From contig CP082844.1 of NCBI GenBank assembly GCA_019930625.1, positions 4,526,001 through 4,590,000 on the forward strand: 64,000 nucleotides of DNA. The letters run 5' to 3'. Position 1 is the stretch's first letter. Each line of letters opens with the position of its first letter. Of the stretch, positions 31,432-40,418 are shown piece by piece. The notes below the pieces were generated by a model, which had not been told where the DNA came from, made no database searches, and saw only the letters and a program-made list of their open reading frames with translations. Made by a program: the position numbers and the translations under genes. The stretch comes from Nocardia asteroides. Its GTDB lineage: Bacteria > Actinomycetota > Actinomycetes > Mycobacteriales > Mycobacteriaceae.

Positions 31432-31996
31432 ATACGGTTCCGGATCGACTCTGATCGTCGGTGCATTGAACACTACCCGACAGTAACAACAAATGGCTAT
31501 ATCCCGCGCCGGCCATGCCCCTGAGACGGGAATCACTCGCGCGGGTATCTGTTTCGTGAGGTATCACTAACCGGTGACACCCTGGCTATGGCGTTCGCAG
31601 TATTGCGATGTGAGTGGCCGTTTCGGTTTGTCGCGGGTTTTCGGGTCCGAAGCGCGCCCGGCCGCCTCGGGCGGGTCGATGCATCACTTTCGGAATGGCA
31701 ACTGATCGGCTATTGCCGAATGGTGGCAATTCGTGAGGTGGCGGTGGGTTGGGCCCCTCGATGGATGTGAGTGACCTCACTGCGAATCATGCAGGGCTGA
31801 CCGGCCGGTATCGCGTCGGCGTGTGCCTCTCATGCGGACTGACCGAACAGTGTTGTGGTGGAAGCGAACTCGCGAGATTCGGTTGATCCGTGCCCGCGCC
31901 GGCCGTTCGACCCGGGCATCGCGGTGGACCGAGCTGCTCCGAAGGAGCTGGGCGGCTACCGATCCGAACCGTCGCTGGGCGCGGCTCGAGGCGTGT
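31432..31996. other. Intergenic control region upstream of the nlt-type operon
   Basis: This 565-base gap separates the nltA start from the end of the TetR gene at 31997. Translations in all frames look like shadows. It is less G+C-rich near nltA (31430-31600), where the operon promoter should be, but I found no convincing -35/-10 pair on the reverse strand. A small inverted repeat, GTGAG/CTCAC around TGAC, lies at 31767-31780. Confidence 0.4.
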
Positions 31997-32659
31997 CTAG
32001 GCCTCTGTGCTCAGCGAGGAGCGGGCCGTGGCGATCCGTTCGATGACGTCGGCGGCGTGCGCGTCGAAACGTTCCCGCGAGACAGGGATTTCACCGTCGA
32101 GCCAGGGGCGGTACAGATAGGCGAGCGCGCCGAAGATGGCGCTGGCGTTGAGCGCGTGGTCGTGCTCGTCGGGAATCGGCTCGGAGTAGTCGCCCGCGGT
32201 GATGACGAGCGCGATCGGCGCTGTGAACAGGCCGATCAGTTCGTTGGCGCGCGGCATGAGCACCGGAGTGGCTTGCGATTCGATGAACATGATCCGGCCG
32301 CGGCGGCGGTCCTCCAGCAGATAGTCGGTGAAGATGCCGACCATGTGGCGGAACATCGAGTCGCGTTCGAGGGGTGCGTTGGGCAGTTCCTCGAGCAACC
32401 GGTCACGCGCGCCGAGGACCACGGTGTCCAGCACGGTCATCAGCAGCGCGTCCAGGTTCGGGAAGCTCTCGTAGAAATAGCGCTCGGTCAGCCCGGCCTG
32501 CCGGCAGACGCCGCGCATGGACGCCTCGGCTGCGCCGACGGTCGCCATCAGTTCCGTGCACGCCTCGATCAACTGTTCCCGGCGCGTGGCGACGCGATCG
32601 GCGGGGGAGAGTCCGCGCCAGCGGCGCATGCCCGGTATCGATCCGTCGCCTTCGACCAT
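31997..32659 (-). CDS. TetR-family transcriptional regulator
   Basis: The 220-residue protein has an N-terminal TetR helix-turn-helix (about residues 22-70: ATRREQLIEACTELMATVG followed by SMRGVCRQAGLTERYFYESF) and an all-helical ligand domain. It is divergent from the operon beginning at 32764. The 104-base gap contains a promoter and paired palindromes, so it almost certainly represses that operon and probably itself. The adjacent nlt-type operon, on the same strand but 565 bases downstream, is a less likely target. The ligand is unknown; operon content suggests a lipid, ketone or steroid-like compound. Confidence 0.88.
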   Translation of the reverse strand: MVEGDGSIPGMRRWRGLSPADRVATRREQLIEACTELMATVGAAEASMRGVCRQAGLTERYFYESFPNLDALLMTVLDTVVLGARDRLLEELPNAPLERDSMFRHMVGIFTDYLLEDRRRGRIMFIESQATPVLMPRANELIGLFTAPIALVITAGDYSEPIPDEHDHALNASAIFGALAYLYRPWLDGEIPVSRERFDAHAADVIERIATARSSLSTEA

Positions 32660-32688
32660 GGCGCCATCCTCTCATAGCAACCGAACAG

Positions 32689-32730
32689 ACATCATGTGAT
32701 GTTGACAGCATGTGATGTCATCAATAGATT
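32689..32730 (+). promoter_or_regulatory. Promoter with overlapping TetR-type operators
   Basis: ACATCA and TGATGT flank TG at 32689-32702. A second palindrome, TGATG-T-CATCA, lies at 32713-32723. CATGTGATGT occurs twice, 16 bases apart (32693-32702 and 32709-32718). A consensus -35 TTGACA (32702-32707) is followed after 17 bases by TAGATT (32725-32730) as -10, leading to the gene at 32764. The second palindrome fills the spacer, the first abuts the -35 box. This is a textbook layout for repression by the divergent TetR protein. Confidence 0.7.
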
Positions 32731-32763
32731 GCGAAGACACCGATCGAGGACGAGGGGTGCGAG

Positions 32764-33639
32764 ATGGGCTCTGCCGTATATACCGACCAGGCACACGCCA
32801 TCAACGCGCGGGCGGTGGAATTCGACTTCGCCACGGTGCCGATGCACTACATCCCCGGCGAGCCGATGGCCACCCACATCATCAACGTCATGCACCTGGT
32901 GCTCCCCGAAGGGGAGCGCGCGATGGCGCAGGCGCTGGCCGAGGCGCTACCCCTGATCGAGGACGAGCGGTTACGCGAGGAAGTCCGCGGGTTCATCGGA
33001 CAGGAATCCATGCACGCCAGCTCGCACGAGAAGGCGCGCGAGCAGTTGGAACGGCTCGGCTTGGAAGTCGGCCCGATGGTCGAGCGCGTGACCTGGCTGG
33101 TCGACCGGGTGCTCGGCGACCACGGGCTGACCGGACGGGCCAGACGAGAGTGGCTGTGCGAGCGGCTCGCGCTGTTCGCGGGCATGGAGCACTACACCGC
33201 GGTGATCGGGGAGTGGCTGCTGACCAACGACAAGCTGGAAGCCAAGGGCATGCACCCGGCGATGCTCGACCTGATCCGCTGGCACGGCGCCGAGGAAGTC
33301 GAGCACCGCAGCGTGGTCTACGACGCGTACATGCACCTCGACGGCGGATACGCTCGCAAGGCCCGGCAGGCGGTGCTGGCCAGCGCGGGATTGCTCGCCT
33401 TGTTCGTCGTCTCCGGCGGCTATCTGTTCCATAAGGATCCGTCCGAACGCAAGGGCCGATTCTGGCCGCTGCAACTGGCGAGCGCGTCGGTCCGCGGTGT
33501 GGTGCCGAGCTTCACCACCTTTTTCACCGAGATCCCGCGCTATCTGCGGCCGGGATTCCATCCCTCCCAGCTCGGGCCGATGGACAACGCGCTGCGTTAC
33601 CTGGCGCAGTCGCCCGCGGCACGGGCGGCAGGCGCGTGA
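32764..33639 (+). CDS. Metal-dependent hydrolase-like protein (PF10118 family)
   Basis: The 291-residue protein begins MGSAVYTDQAHAINARAVEF and continues into VPMHYIPGEPMATHIINVMH, the usual opening of the PF10118 family. Helices carry Glu/His pairs suited to a di-metal site: FIGQESMHASSHE (about 78-90), AGMEHYTAVIGEW, and HGAEEVEHRSVVYD. A hydrophobic helix near 200-220 (AGLLALFVVSGGYLF) suggests membrane association. The family's reaction is not settled. First gene of a four-gene operon under the promoter at 32702-32730; its stop overlaps the next start (GTGA). Confidence 0.8.
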   Translation: MGSAVYTDQAHAINARAVEFDFATVPMHYIPGEPMATHIINVMHLVLPEGERAMAQALAEALPLIEDERLREEVRGFIGQESMHASSHEKAREQLERLGLEVGPMVERVTWLVDRVLGDHGLTGRARREWLCERLALFAGMEHYTAVIGEWLLTNDKLEAKGMHPAMLDLIRWHGAEEVEHRSVVYDAYMHLDGGYARKARQAVLASAGLLALFVVSGGYLFHKDPSERKGRFWPLQLASASVRGVVPSFTTFFTEIPRYLRPGFHPSQLGPMDNALRYLAQSPAARAAGA

Positions 33640-34706
33640 CCGCGGTCGGCGAGCGGTTTCAGCCCGGGGCCGCGCTGCGGCTGATCGGCTCGGCGGCCGA
33701 CGCCTACAAACGACTGTTCGTCGCGGGCGATGCCGCGCCGTTGCTTTCGCGTCCCAGTCCGGTCCGTCGCACCGGGTACGAATTCGAGGTGGTCGTCGAC
33801 CGGATCGGGCAGGAGGCCGACGGCGTGGTGAGCTTGTGGCTGCGCCACCCCGACGGTGGTCCGCTGCCCGCTTGGACGCCGGGCGCGCATCTGGACGTCT
33901 TCCTGCCGTCGGGTCGCCAGCGGCAGTATTCGCTCACCAGCGATCCGGCCGACCGCGGGTTCTACCGCGTCGCGGTGCGCCTCATCGCCGACGGCGAGGG
34001 TGGGTCGGTGGAGATCCACCGGGATCTGCGAGTGGGCGACCGGTTGTGCGTGCGCGGTCCGCGCAACGCGTTCCCGTTCGTCGAGGCCCCGTGCTATCTG
34101 TTCGTGGCAGGCGGCATCGGCATCACGCCGATCCTGCCCATGGTCGCGGCGGCCGAGCGCGCCGCAGTGCCGTGGCGGCTGATGTACCTGGGTCGGACCA
34201 GGTCGCGCATGCCGTTCCTGTACGACTTGGCCCGCTACACCGGCGGCGACGTGGTGGTGCGTCCGGACGACGAATTCGGCCCGCCCGACGCGCGGATGAT
34301 CTTCGAGCAGACTCCGCCCGGCGCCGCGGTCTACGTCTGCGGGCCGCCGCCGCTTGCCGAGGCCGCCCGGGCGGTTCTCGCACTGCACGATCCCACGGCC
34401 TCGCTGCACACCGAGCGGTTCTCGCCGCTGCCCGTGCGGGACGGGGAGTCGTTCCGGATCAGGCTGCACCGCAGTGGTTTCGACGTGGAGGTCGCCGCCG
34501 ACGAGTCCGCGCTCAGCGCCATCCGCCGGGTGCTGCCCGGTCTGGCCTACTCCTGTCAGCAGGGATTCTGCGGCACCTGCAAGACCCGGGTGCTCGCCGG
34601 CGCGGTGGACCACCGCGACCGGTCGCTGCTCGAGTCCGAGCGCACGTGGGCGATGCTGACCTGCGTCTCCCGGGCGCGCGGCGGCGAACTCGAACTGGAT
34701 CTGTGA
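33636..34706 (+). CDS. Flavin/2Fe-2S oxidoreductase (phthalate dioxygenase reductase type)
   Basis: The GTG start overlaps the upstream stop. The 356-residue protein has about 45 N-terminal residues, then a flavin-binding barrel (RQYSLTSDP), a pyridine-nucleotide domain (FVAGGIGITPILPM and VYVCGPPPL) and a C-terminal plant-type ferredoxin domain with four Cys in CQQGFCGTCKTRVLAG and MLTCVSRA. This is the class IA arrangement (FMN, NAD, then 2Fe-2S) that passes electrons from NAD(P)H to an oxygenase. The partner may be the metal-dependent protein encoded just upstream, since the downstream Baeyer-Villiger enzyme carries its own flavin. Confidence 0.88.
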   Translation: MTAVGERFQPGAALRLIGSAADAYKRLFVAGDAAPLLSRPSPVRRTGYEFEVVVDRIGQEADGVVSLWLRHPDGGPLPAWTPGAHLDVFLPSGRQRQYSLTSDPADRGFYRVAVRLIADGEGGSVEIHRDLRVGDRLCVRGPRNAFPFVEAPCYLFVAGGIGITPILPMVAAAERAAVPWRLMYLGRTRSRMPFLYDLARYTGGDVVVRPDDEFGPPDARMIFEQTPPGAAVYVCGPPPLAEAARAVLALHDPTASLHTERFSPLPVRDGESFRIRLHRSGFDVEVAADESALSAIRRVLPGLAYSCQQGFCGTCKTRVLAGAVDHRDRSLLESERTWAMLTCVSRARGGELELDL

Positions 34707-34744
34707 GCTCAGCGGGCAACGGTGCGCGCGGGTGGGAGGAAGAC

Positions 34745-36211
34745 ATGACAGTGGCCACGGAACATGTCCCGATCGCGGTGATCGGCGCCGGGATAGCCGG
34801 GATCGGGCTGGCCGTCTCGCTGCGCGAAGCGGGCATCGATGATTTCGTGCTGCTCGAGCGCGCCGGTGACCTCGGCGGCACCTGGCGGGCGAACACCTAC
34901 CCAGGCTGCGCGTGCGACGTGCCCTCACACCTGTATTCGTACTCCTTCGCGCCCAATCCGAACTGGTCGCGCACCTACGGCACACAGCAGGAGATCCTCG
35001 CCTACCTCCGGTCGGTCGCGACGCGCCACGACGTGGTGCGCCACATGCGGTTCGACGTCGAGTTGCGCGAGGCTCGCTGGGACGATGCGGCCACGCTGTG
35101 GCGGTTGCGCACCAGTCGCGGCGACCTGACGGCGGATGTGCTGGTATCCGCCGTCGGGCCGTTCAGCGAGGCGCGGATCCCTCGGCTGCCGGGCGCGGAA
35201 ACGTTCGAAGGGACGCAGTTCCATTCGCTGCATTGGGATCACGAGCACGATCTCACCGCAGAGCGAGTGGCGGTGATCGGCACGGGGGCGTCGGCCGTAC
35301 AGTTCATTCCCGAGATCCAGCCGCAGGTCGGGAAGCTGACCGTGTTCCAGCGTTCCGCGCCGTGGATCGTGTCGCGGCTGGATCGCCGCACCCTGCCCGC
35401 CGAACGCGCGCTGCTGCGCCGGGTACCCGCGCTCGGCAAAGCGATCCGCGGTCTGTACTACACCGGAATCGAAGGGTTCGGCCTGGTCGGTTTCGTGGAC
35501 AAGCGGTTCCGGCACCCCTACGAGGCGCTCGGCAGGCTCCAGTTGCTGCGCCAGGTCCGGGATCCGGCTCTGCGCCGCAAGCTGACGCCCGACTACGTGA
35601 TCGGGTGCAAGCGGGCAATCTTCTCCGACGCCTACTATCCGGCCCTGACCCAGCCGAACGTCGAGGTCGTCACCGAGGGCATCCAGGAAATCCGCGCCCG
35701 GTCGATCGTCACCGCCGACGGCGCGCGGCATCCGGTGGACACGATCATCTGGGGCACCGGATTCGGTGTCCCTCCTGCCATTTTCGACCGCGTGCACGGA
35801 ATCGACGGCGAGTCGATCGGAGACCGCTACCGGGAGCGGCCGAGTAGTTACCTCGGCGCCACGATGGCGGGCTTCCCGAATTTCTTCTGCACGCTCGGTC
35901 CGTTCGGGGCGGCGGGCAATCAGTCGGCGATCTATATGATCGAGGCGCAGGCACGCTATATCGTCGATGCCGTGACCACCATGCGTGCGCGGGGAATCCG
36001 GCGGATCGATGTGCGCGAGGAGGTGCAGCGAGCCTTCCTCGACGAGGTGACCGAGCGCAGTCGTGACACCGCCTGGCTGACCGGCGGATGCCGCAGCTAC
36101 TACCAGACCGCCGACGGCGGCAACGCGGGCCTGTACCCGAACTGGAGCTTCGAATACCGGCGGCGCACAAGTCGTTTCGATCCGGAGTCCTACCGGCTGC
36201 TGGTCGGGTGA
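34745..36211 (+). CDS. FAD-dependent Baeyer-Villiger-type monooxygenase
   Basis: The ATG at 34745 follows GGGAGGAAGAC; a longer open frame upstream is a shadow of the reductase gene. The 488-residue protein has the FAD Rossmann motif GAGIAGIG near the start, GGTWRANTYPGCACDVPSHL, the Baeyer-Villiger fingerprint FEGTQFHSLHWD and the NADPH motif GTGASA. It ends with the family block FFCTLGPFGAAGNQS. Such enzymes insert oxygen next to a ketone to give esters or lactones. Substrate is unknown; operon partners suggest breakdown of a ketone-bearing lipid or cyclic compound. Its stop overlaps the SDR start. Confidence 0.9.
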   Translation: MTVATEHVPIAVIGAGIAGIGLAVSLREAGIDDFVLLERAGDLGGTWRANTYPGCACDVPSHLYSYSFAPNPNWSRTYGTQQEILAYLRSVATRHDVVRHMRFDVELREARWDDAATLWRLRTSRGDLTADVLVSAVGPFSEARIPRLPGAETFEGTQFHSLHWDHEHDLTAERVAVIGTGASAVQFIPEIQPQVGKLTVFQRSAPWIVSRLDRRTLPAERALLRRVPALGKAIRGLYYTGIEGFGLVGFVDKRFRHPYEALGRLQLLRQVRDPALRRKLTPDYVIGCKRAIFSDAYYPALTQPNVEVVTEGIQEIRARSIVTADGARHPVDTIIWGTGFGVPPAIFDRVHGIDGESIGDRYRERPSSYLGATMAGFPNFFCTLGPFGAAGNQSAIYMIEAQARYIVDAVTTMRARGIRRIDVREEVQRAFLDEVTERSRDTAWLTGGCRSYYQTADGGNAGLYPNWSFEYRRRTSRFDPESYRLLVG

Positions 36212-37128
36212 GCGCCGTGGTAACCGACCTGCTGCGTCAGCTGCTGTCCCAGCCCGCCGAGAACCGGCTCGACGTCCGTGATCGGGTGGTGGTGATCACC
36301 GGCGCGGGCACGGGCATCGGCCGGGCTCTGGCCGAAAAACTCTATGCCTCGGGCGCTTCGGTGGCGTTGATCGACATCGACGAGGCCGCCGCGGCAGCCG
36401 TCGGGCGTTCGATGGGGGAGCGTGCGCTGGTGGTGCGCGCGGACGTCTCCGATCGGATCGGCATGCGCGAAGCCATCTCCCGGGTCCGCGAGCGGTTCGG
36501 CCGGATCGATGTCGTGGTGGCCAACGCGGGAGTGGTGCCCGAGCCCGCGACGATCCGGACGATGAATCCCGGCGATTTCGATCGGGTCATCGGCATCAAC
36601 GTGACCGGGGTGTTCAATACCGTGCACCCGGCGCTGGAGGACATCGTCGCCGCGAAAGGCCACGTCGTGGTCGTCTCCTCCGCCGCGGCGTTCGCGCCCG
36701 GCATGGGCGGCTCGCCCTACATGGTGAGCAAGGCCGCGGTCGAGCAGTTCGGGCGTGCGCTGCGTGTCGAGCTGGCCGCGGTCGGGGCGACCGCGGGCGT
36801 GGCGTACTTCGGCATCGTCGACACCGCGATGACACACGGCACCCTCGACGAGGACGAGTTGGGCGCGGACCTGGGCGCACTACTGCCGTGGCCGCTGAAC
36901 CTGCGCATCACGGTGCACGACGCGGCGCAGTCCGTCGCCGATGGCATCGCCCGCCGGGCGGCGCGCACCATCGCGCCGCCGCAGTGGGAGCCGTACGCGC
37001 TGCTGCGGGGCGTGATCAACGTGGTGCTCGACAGCAGGCTGGCGCGCGACTCCCGGGTGCACGACCTGATCCACCGTGTCGAACAGCGCGTCATCGACAG
37101 CCGCGCGGTCACCCCGGTACCGCGCTGA
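36208..37128 (+). CDS. Short-chain dehydrogenase/reductase
   Basis: The GTG start overlaps the monooxygenase stop by four bases. The 306-residue classical SDR has the cofactor motif TGAGTGIG, LIDIDEAAAAAVG after the second strand (acidic residue favouring NAD), NAGVVP, catalytic Ser in VVSSAAAFAPG and YMVSK. About 20 residues precede the core (TDLLRQLLSQPAENRL). It presumably converts an alcohol to the ketone used by the Baeyer-Villiger enzyme, or the reverse. Last gene of the operon; a TetR gene converges on its 3' end after 15 bases. Confidence 0.88.
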   Translation: MSAVVTDLLRQLLSQPAENRLDVRDRVVVITGAGTGIGRALAEKLYASGASVALIDIDEAAAAAVGRSMGERALVVRADVSDRIGMREAISRVRERFGRIDVVVANAGVVPEPATIRTMNPGDFDRVIGINVTGVFNTVHPALEDIVAAKGHVVVVSSAAAFAPGMGGSPYMVSKAAVEQFGRALRVELAAVGATAGVAYFGIVDTAMTHGTLDEDELGADLGALLPWPLNLRITVHDAAQSVADGIARRAARTIAPPQWEPYALLRGVINVVLDSRLARDSRVHDLIHRVEQRVIDSRAVTPVPR

Positions 37129-37143
37129 CGCGCGCGAGCCGGT

Positions 37144-37827
37144 CTATGACTCGGCGGGAAAGATCGCGGGCAGCGTCAGCGCGTATTCCAGATCGGCCCG
37201 GGTGCCCAGAGTGGTGAGCAGGACCCGGATCATCGTCAGGCGCGCCGCCGACACGGTTTCCGCGTCCGGTTCGGCGCCGGGCGCGGTGCCCGCGGAGATC
37301 CGGTAGACCACGTACTCGCACAGGTGCAGCGCGGCGTCCAGATCCAGCGGGCTCGGCACCGGGCGGCCGAGCCCGGCGAACGTCTCGCGCACCAAGCCGC
37401 GGATGTCGTCCAGCGCACGCTCCCGGTATGCCGACACCGGCGAGCCCGGGTCGTGCAGCTCGGCGAACAGCGGCCGCAGCATGGGGCCGTGCCCGCGTGC
37501 CCAGTCCAGGTACGCGTCGATCAGCCGGATGCCCAATTCGACCGGCTCGTCGGTGCCGGTGAGCGCCGTGCGGATACCGCCGACCAGACCGTCGTTGGAA
37601 CTGTCGAGCACCGCGAGCAGCGGTTCGTTGGCGTTGCCGAAATAGCGGTAGAACGTCGGCCGGGCCAGCCCCGCCTGCTCGATGATCTGCGCGACGCTCA
37701 GCCCGCGAGAACCGGTGCGGGTGAACACTTCCGCGGTCGCGAGCACGATCCGGGCGCGGACCTCCTCGGCCTGTTCTTGTGTCTGCGGCGGTCGCCCGCG
37801 CCGCGCGGTGGTGGACTCACCCGCCAT
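37144..37827 (-). CDS. TetR-family transcriptional regulator
   Basis: The 227-residue protein starts MAGESTTARRGRPPQTQEQA, a basic arm common in this family. The DNA-binding domain follows (ATAEVFTRTGSRGLSVAQII, then EQAGLARPTFYRYF), with a C-terminal ligand domain of about 150 residues. It is divergent from the aldehyde dehydrogenase gene. The gap holds a promoter overlapped by an inverted repeat, its probable operator. Confidence 0.88.
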   Translation of the reverse strand: MAGESTTARRGRPPQTQEQAEEVRARIVLATAEVFTRTGSRGLSVAQIIEQAGLARPTFYRYFGNANEPLLAVLDSSNDGLVGGIRTALTGTDEPVELGIRLIDAYLDWARGHGPMLRPLFAELHDPGSPVSAYRERALDDIRGLVRETFAGLGRPVPSPLDLDAALHLCEYVVYRISAGTAPGAEPDAETVSAARLTMIRVLLTTLGTRADLEYALTLPAIFPAES

Positions 37828-37880
37828 CGTGCCGCCTCACAACGCGGCCCCTTGGATACCTGTGCGCCACGACGAACAGC

Positions 37881-37912
37881 TTGACACGAGGTGTGACATA
37901 GATATTAATCTA
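37881..37912 (+). promoter_or_regulatory. Promoter with overlapping inverted repeat upstream of aldehyde dehydrogenase
   Basis: Perfect -35 TTGACA (37881-37886) and TATTAA (37903-37908) as -10 are separated by 16 bases. TAGAT and ATCTA form an inverted repeat around ATTA at 37899-37912, covering the -10 box. The local A+T-richness stands out sharply. Repression by the divergent TetR protein is expected. Confidence 0.65.
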
Positions 37913-37976
37913 ACACTGCTGTTCAATTAAAGGGGCGCGCATGCGGCGCGGCCCACCGTTCTCGAGAGGGCCGACC

Positions 37977-39548
37977 ATGACGACCGCCTCCCAACCGGCC
38001 ACCGCCGACGCGCTGCCCTCGTCGCTGTCGCAGCCGTTGCTCGCGCACGCCGTCGCGGGCGGCGCCCCCGCGGTCGAGGTGTTCGCCCCCGCGACCGGCG
38101 TGAAGATCATCGACCTGCCGCAGTCCTCCTCCGAGGACGTCGAGACCGCGTTCGCCACCGCCCGCGAAGCGCAGCGCCAGTGGGCGCGCCGCCCGGTCCG
38201 GGAACGCGTCGCGGTGCTGCGCCGGTTCCACGACATCGTGCTGGCCGAGCAGGACACCATCCTCGACATCGTGCAGACCGAGACCGGCAAGTCACGAGCG
38301 CACGCCTTCGACGAGGTCGGCGACGTGGCGGTGAACGCCAGGTATTACGCCTCGGTCGCCGCTCGGCTGCTGGCCACGCGCAAACCGCGCGGCGTGCTCC
38401 CCGTGCTCACCCAGGTCGACGTTCGGCACCGGCCCAAGGGCGTGGTCGCGGTCATCTCGCCGTGGAACTATCCGCTGGCTCTGGCCGCCTCCGATGCGCT
38501 GCCCGCCCTCGTAGCGGGCAACGCGGTGGTGGCGCGACCGGACAACCAGACCGCGCTCACCGCGCTGTGGGCGATCGACGCCGCCGTGCGCGCCGGGTTG
38601 CCGCGCGGGCTCTGGCAGGCGGTGCTCGGACGCGGTTCGGTGATCGGCGGCGAGGTGATCGCCCGCGCCGACTACGTCGATTACACCGGCTCCAGCGCGA
38701 CCGGACGGACCATCGCCCAGCAGGCGGGCGAGCGGCTGATCGGTTACTCGCTCGAACTCGGTGGCAAGAACCCGCTGTTGGTGCTCGCCGACGCAGACGT
38801 CTCGCGCGCGGCCAAGATCGCCATCCGGGCCTGCTTCGCCTCGGCCGGGCAGCTGTGCGAGTCGATGGAGCGGATCTACGTGCACGACAGCGTCTACGAC
38901 CGCTTCGTCGCCGAATTCGTCGGCCATGTCGAGGCGATCCGCCTCGGCGGCGGTCTGGACTACGCCGCCGACATGGGGTCGCTGACGTTCCAGCGCCAGC
39001 TCGACACGGTCGTCGCGCACGTGAACGACGCGGTGGCCAAGGGCGCCACGGTGCTGACGGGCGGTCGCGCGCGCCCGGACCTCGGTCCGTACTTCTACGA
39101 GCCGACCGTGCTGGCCGGTGTGCGGCCGGGCATGACGGTCTACCGCGAGGAGACCTTCGGGCCTGTGGTCTCGGTCTATCGCGTGAGCAGTGACGACGAA
39201 GCCGTCGAGCAGGCCAACGACACCGCCTACGGCCTCAACGCCAGCGTCTGGACCAAGGACACCGTCCGCGGCCGCGCGGTGGCGGCGCGGATCGACGCGG
39301 GCTCGGTGAACGTCAACGAGGGCTTCATCGCCGCGTGGGGCAGTGCCGACGCGCCTTCGGGCGGACTCGGTATCTCCGGCACCGGACGCAGGCACGGTCC
39401 CGAAGGCCTGCTCAAGTACATCGACACCCAAACCATCGCGGTGCAGCGGGTGCTGCCGATCGCGCCGCTGCCCGGTATGTCCGAAGCGGTCTGGGCGAAG
39501 ACGATGACGCTGTACTTCGGCGTCATGAAAGCGCTTCGGCAGAAGTAA
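37977..39548 (+). CDS. NAD(P)-dependent aldehyde dehydrogenase, succinate-semialdehyde dehydrogenase type
   Basis: The start chosen is ATG 37977, 8 bases after GAGAGG; an in-frame ATG at 37941 after AGGGG is possible and would add 12 residues. The 523-residue protein has VISPWNYPLALAASDALPAL, the catalytic Glu in LELGGKNPLLVLADAD and the nucleophile Cys in FASAGQLCESMERI, with the oligomerisation end GRRHGPEGLLKY. It oxidises an aldehyde to an acid. The GabD/succinate-semialdehyde name reflects the closest subfamily feel, not a proven substrate. It is 33 bases upstream of an SDR gene in the same unit. Confidence 0.88.
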   Translation: MTTASQPATADALPSSLSQPLLAHAVAGGAPAVEVFAPATGVKIIDLPQSSSEDVETAFATAREAQRQWARRPVRERVAVLRRFHDIVLAEQDTILDIVQTETGKSRAHAFDEVGDVAVNARYYASVAARLLATRKPRGVLPVLTQVDVRHRPKGVVAVISPWNYPLALAASDALPALVAGNAVVARPDNQTALTALWAIDAAVRAGLPRGLWQAVLGRGSVIGGEVIARADYVDYTGSSATGRTIAQQAGERLIGYSLELGGKNPLLVLADADVSRAAKIAIRACFASAGQLCESMERIYVHDSVYDRFVAEFVGHVEAIRLGGGLDYAADMGSLTFQRQLDTVVAHVNDAVAKGATVLTGGRARPDLGPYFYEPTVLAGVRPGMTVYREETFGPVVSVYRVSSDDEAVEQANDTAYGLNASVWTKDTVRGRAVAARIDAGSVNVNEGFIAAWGSADAPSGGLGISGTGRRHGPEGLLKYIDTQTIAVQRVLPIAPLPGMSEAVWAKTMTLYFGVMKALRQK

Positions 39549-39581
39549 CTCTCACGACTCACGGATCAGGAATCGGTACGG

Positions 39582-40412
39582 ATGAAATTGGACACGGTTG
39601 CGGGCAAGAGGGTCCTGGTCACGGGCGCCGCGATGGGCCTGGGGAAGCTGTTCGCCCAGCGTGCGGTGCGCGAAGGCGCCGCGACGGTGGTGCTGTGGGA
39701 CATCGACGAGGCCGCGCTGAAGGACACCGCCGCCGAACTCGCCGGCCGTGGCAGCGCCATAGTTCACCACGTGGTCGACGTCGCGTCGTCCGAGACGATC
39801 GCCGAGGCGGCGGCGAGCGTGCGTGAGCAGGTCGGCGGCATCGACATCCTGGTCAACAACGCCGGCATCGTGCGCGGCAACAACTACTTCTGGGAAACCG
39901 AGAACCGCGCCGACATCGACAAGACGATGGCGATCAACTCCCTCGGCCCGATGTACGTCACGCTCGAGTTCCTGCCCGCCATGGTCGCCGGTTCCACCGA
40001 GGGGCGGGTGCTCACCATCGCCTCGTCGGCGGGCCTGGTCTCCAACCCGCGCATGAGCGTGTACGCCGCGTCCAAGTGGGCCGCGCTGGGCTGGTCGGAC
40101 TCGGTGCGGATCGAGCTCGAGCAAGCGGGCCACGACCACGTGAAGGTCACCACGGTCTGCCCGACCTACATCAACACCGGAATGTTCGACGGCGCGAAGG
40201 GATTCCTGTTCACGCCGATCCTCGACCAGCAGAAGGTGGTCGACACCTCGTGGCGCGAGATGAAGAACGGCACCCCGCTGGTCGTGCTGCCATGGACCTC
40301 GCGCTTGAACAAGGCGCTCTCCGGACTGCTGCCGATCAAACTGCGCGACCTGTTCCTCGACACGGTCGGCGTCTACCACTCGATGGACGAGTTCACCGGT
40401 CGCAAGAAGTAG
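39582..40412 (+). CDS. Short-chain dehydrogenase/reductase
   Basis: The 276-residue classical SDR has the cofactor motif TGAAMGLG, VLWDIDEAALKD, NNAGIVRG, catalytic Ser in IASSAGLVSNP and YAASKWAALGW, and a C-terminal segment (NKALSGLLPIKLRDLFLDTV) typical of lipid- or retinol-like SDRs. It may interconvert an alcohol and the aldehyde oxidised by the preceding enzyme. It shares the TetR-controlled promoter at 37881. Confidence 0.88.
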   Translation: MKLDTVAGKRVLVTGAAMGLGKLFAQRAVREGAATVVLWDIDEAALKDTAAELAGRGSAIVHHVVDVASSETIAEAAASVREQVGGIDILVNNAGIVRGNNYFWETENRADIDKTMAINSLGPMYVTLEFLPAMVAGSTEGRVLTIASSAGLVSNPRMSVYAASKWAALGWSDSVRIELEQAGHDHVKVTTVCPTYINTGMFDGAKGFLFTPILDQQKVVDTSWREMKNGTPLVVLPWTSRLNKALSGLLPIKLRDLFLDTVGVYHSMDEFTGRKK

Positions 40413-40418
40413 CGCGCG

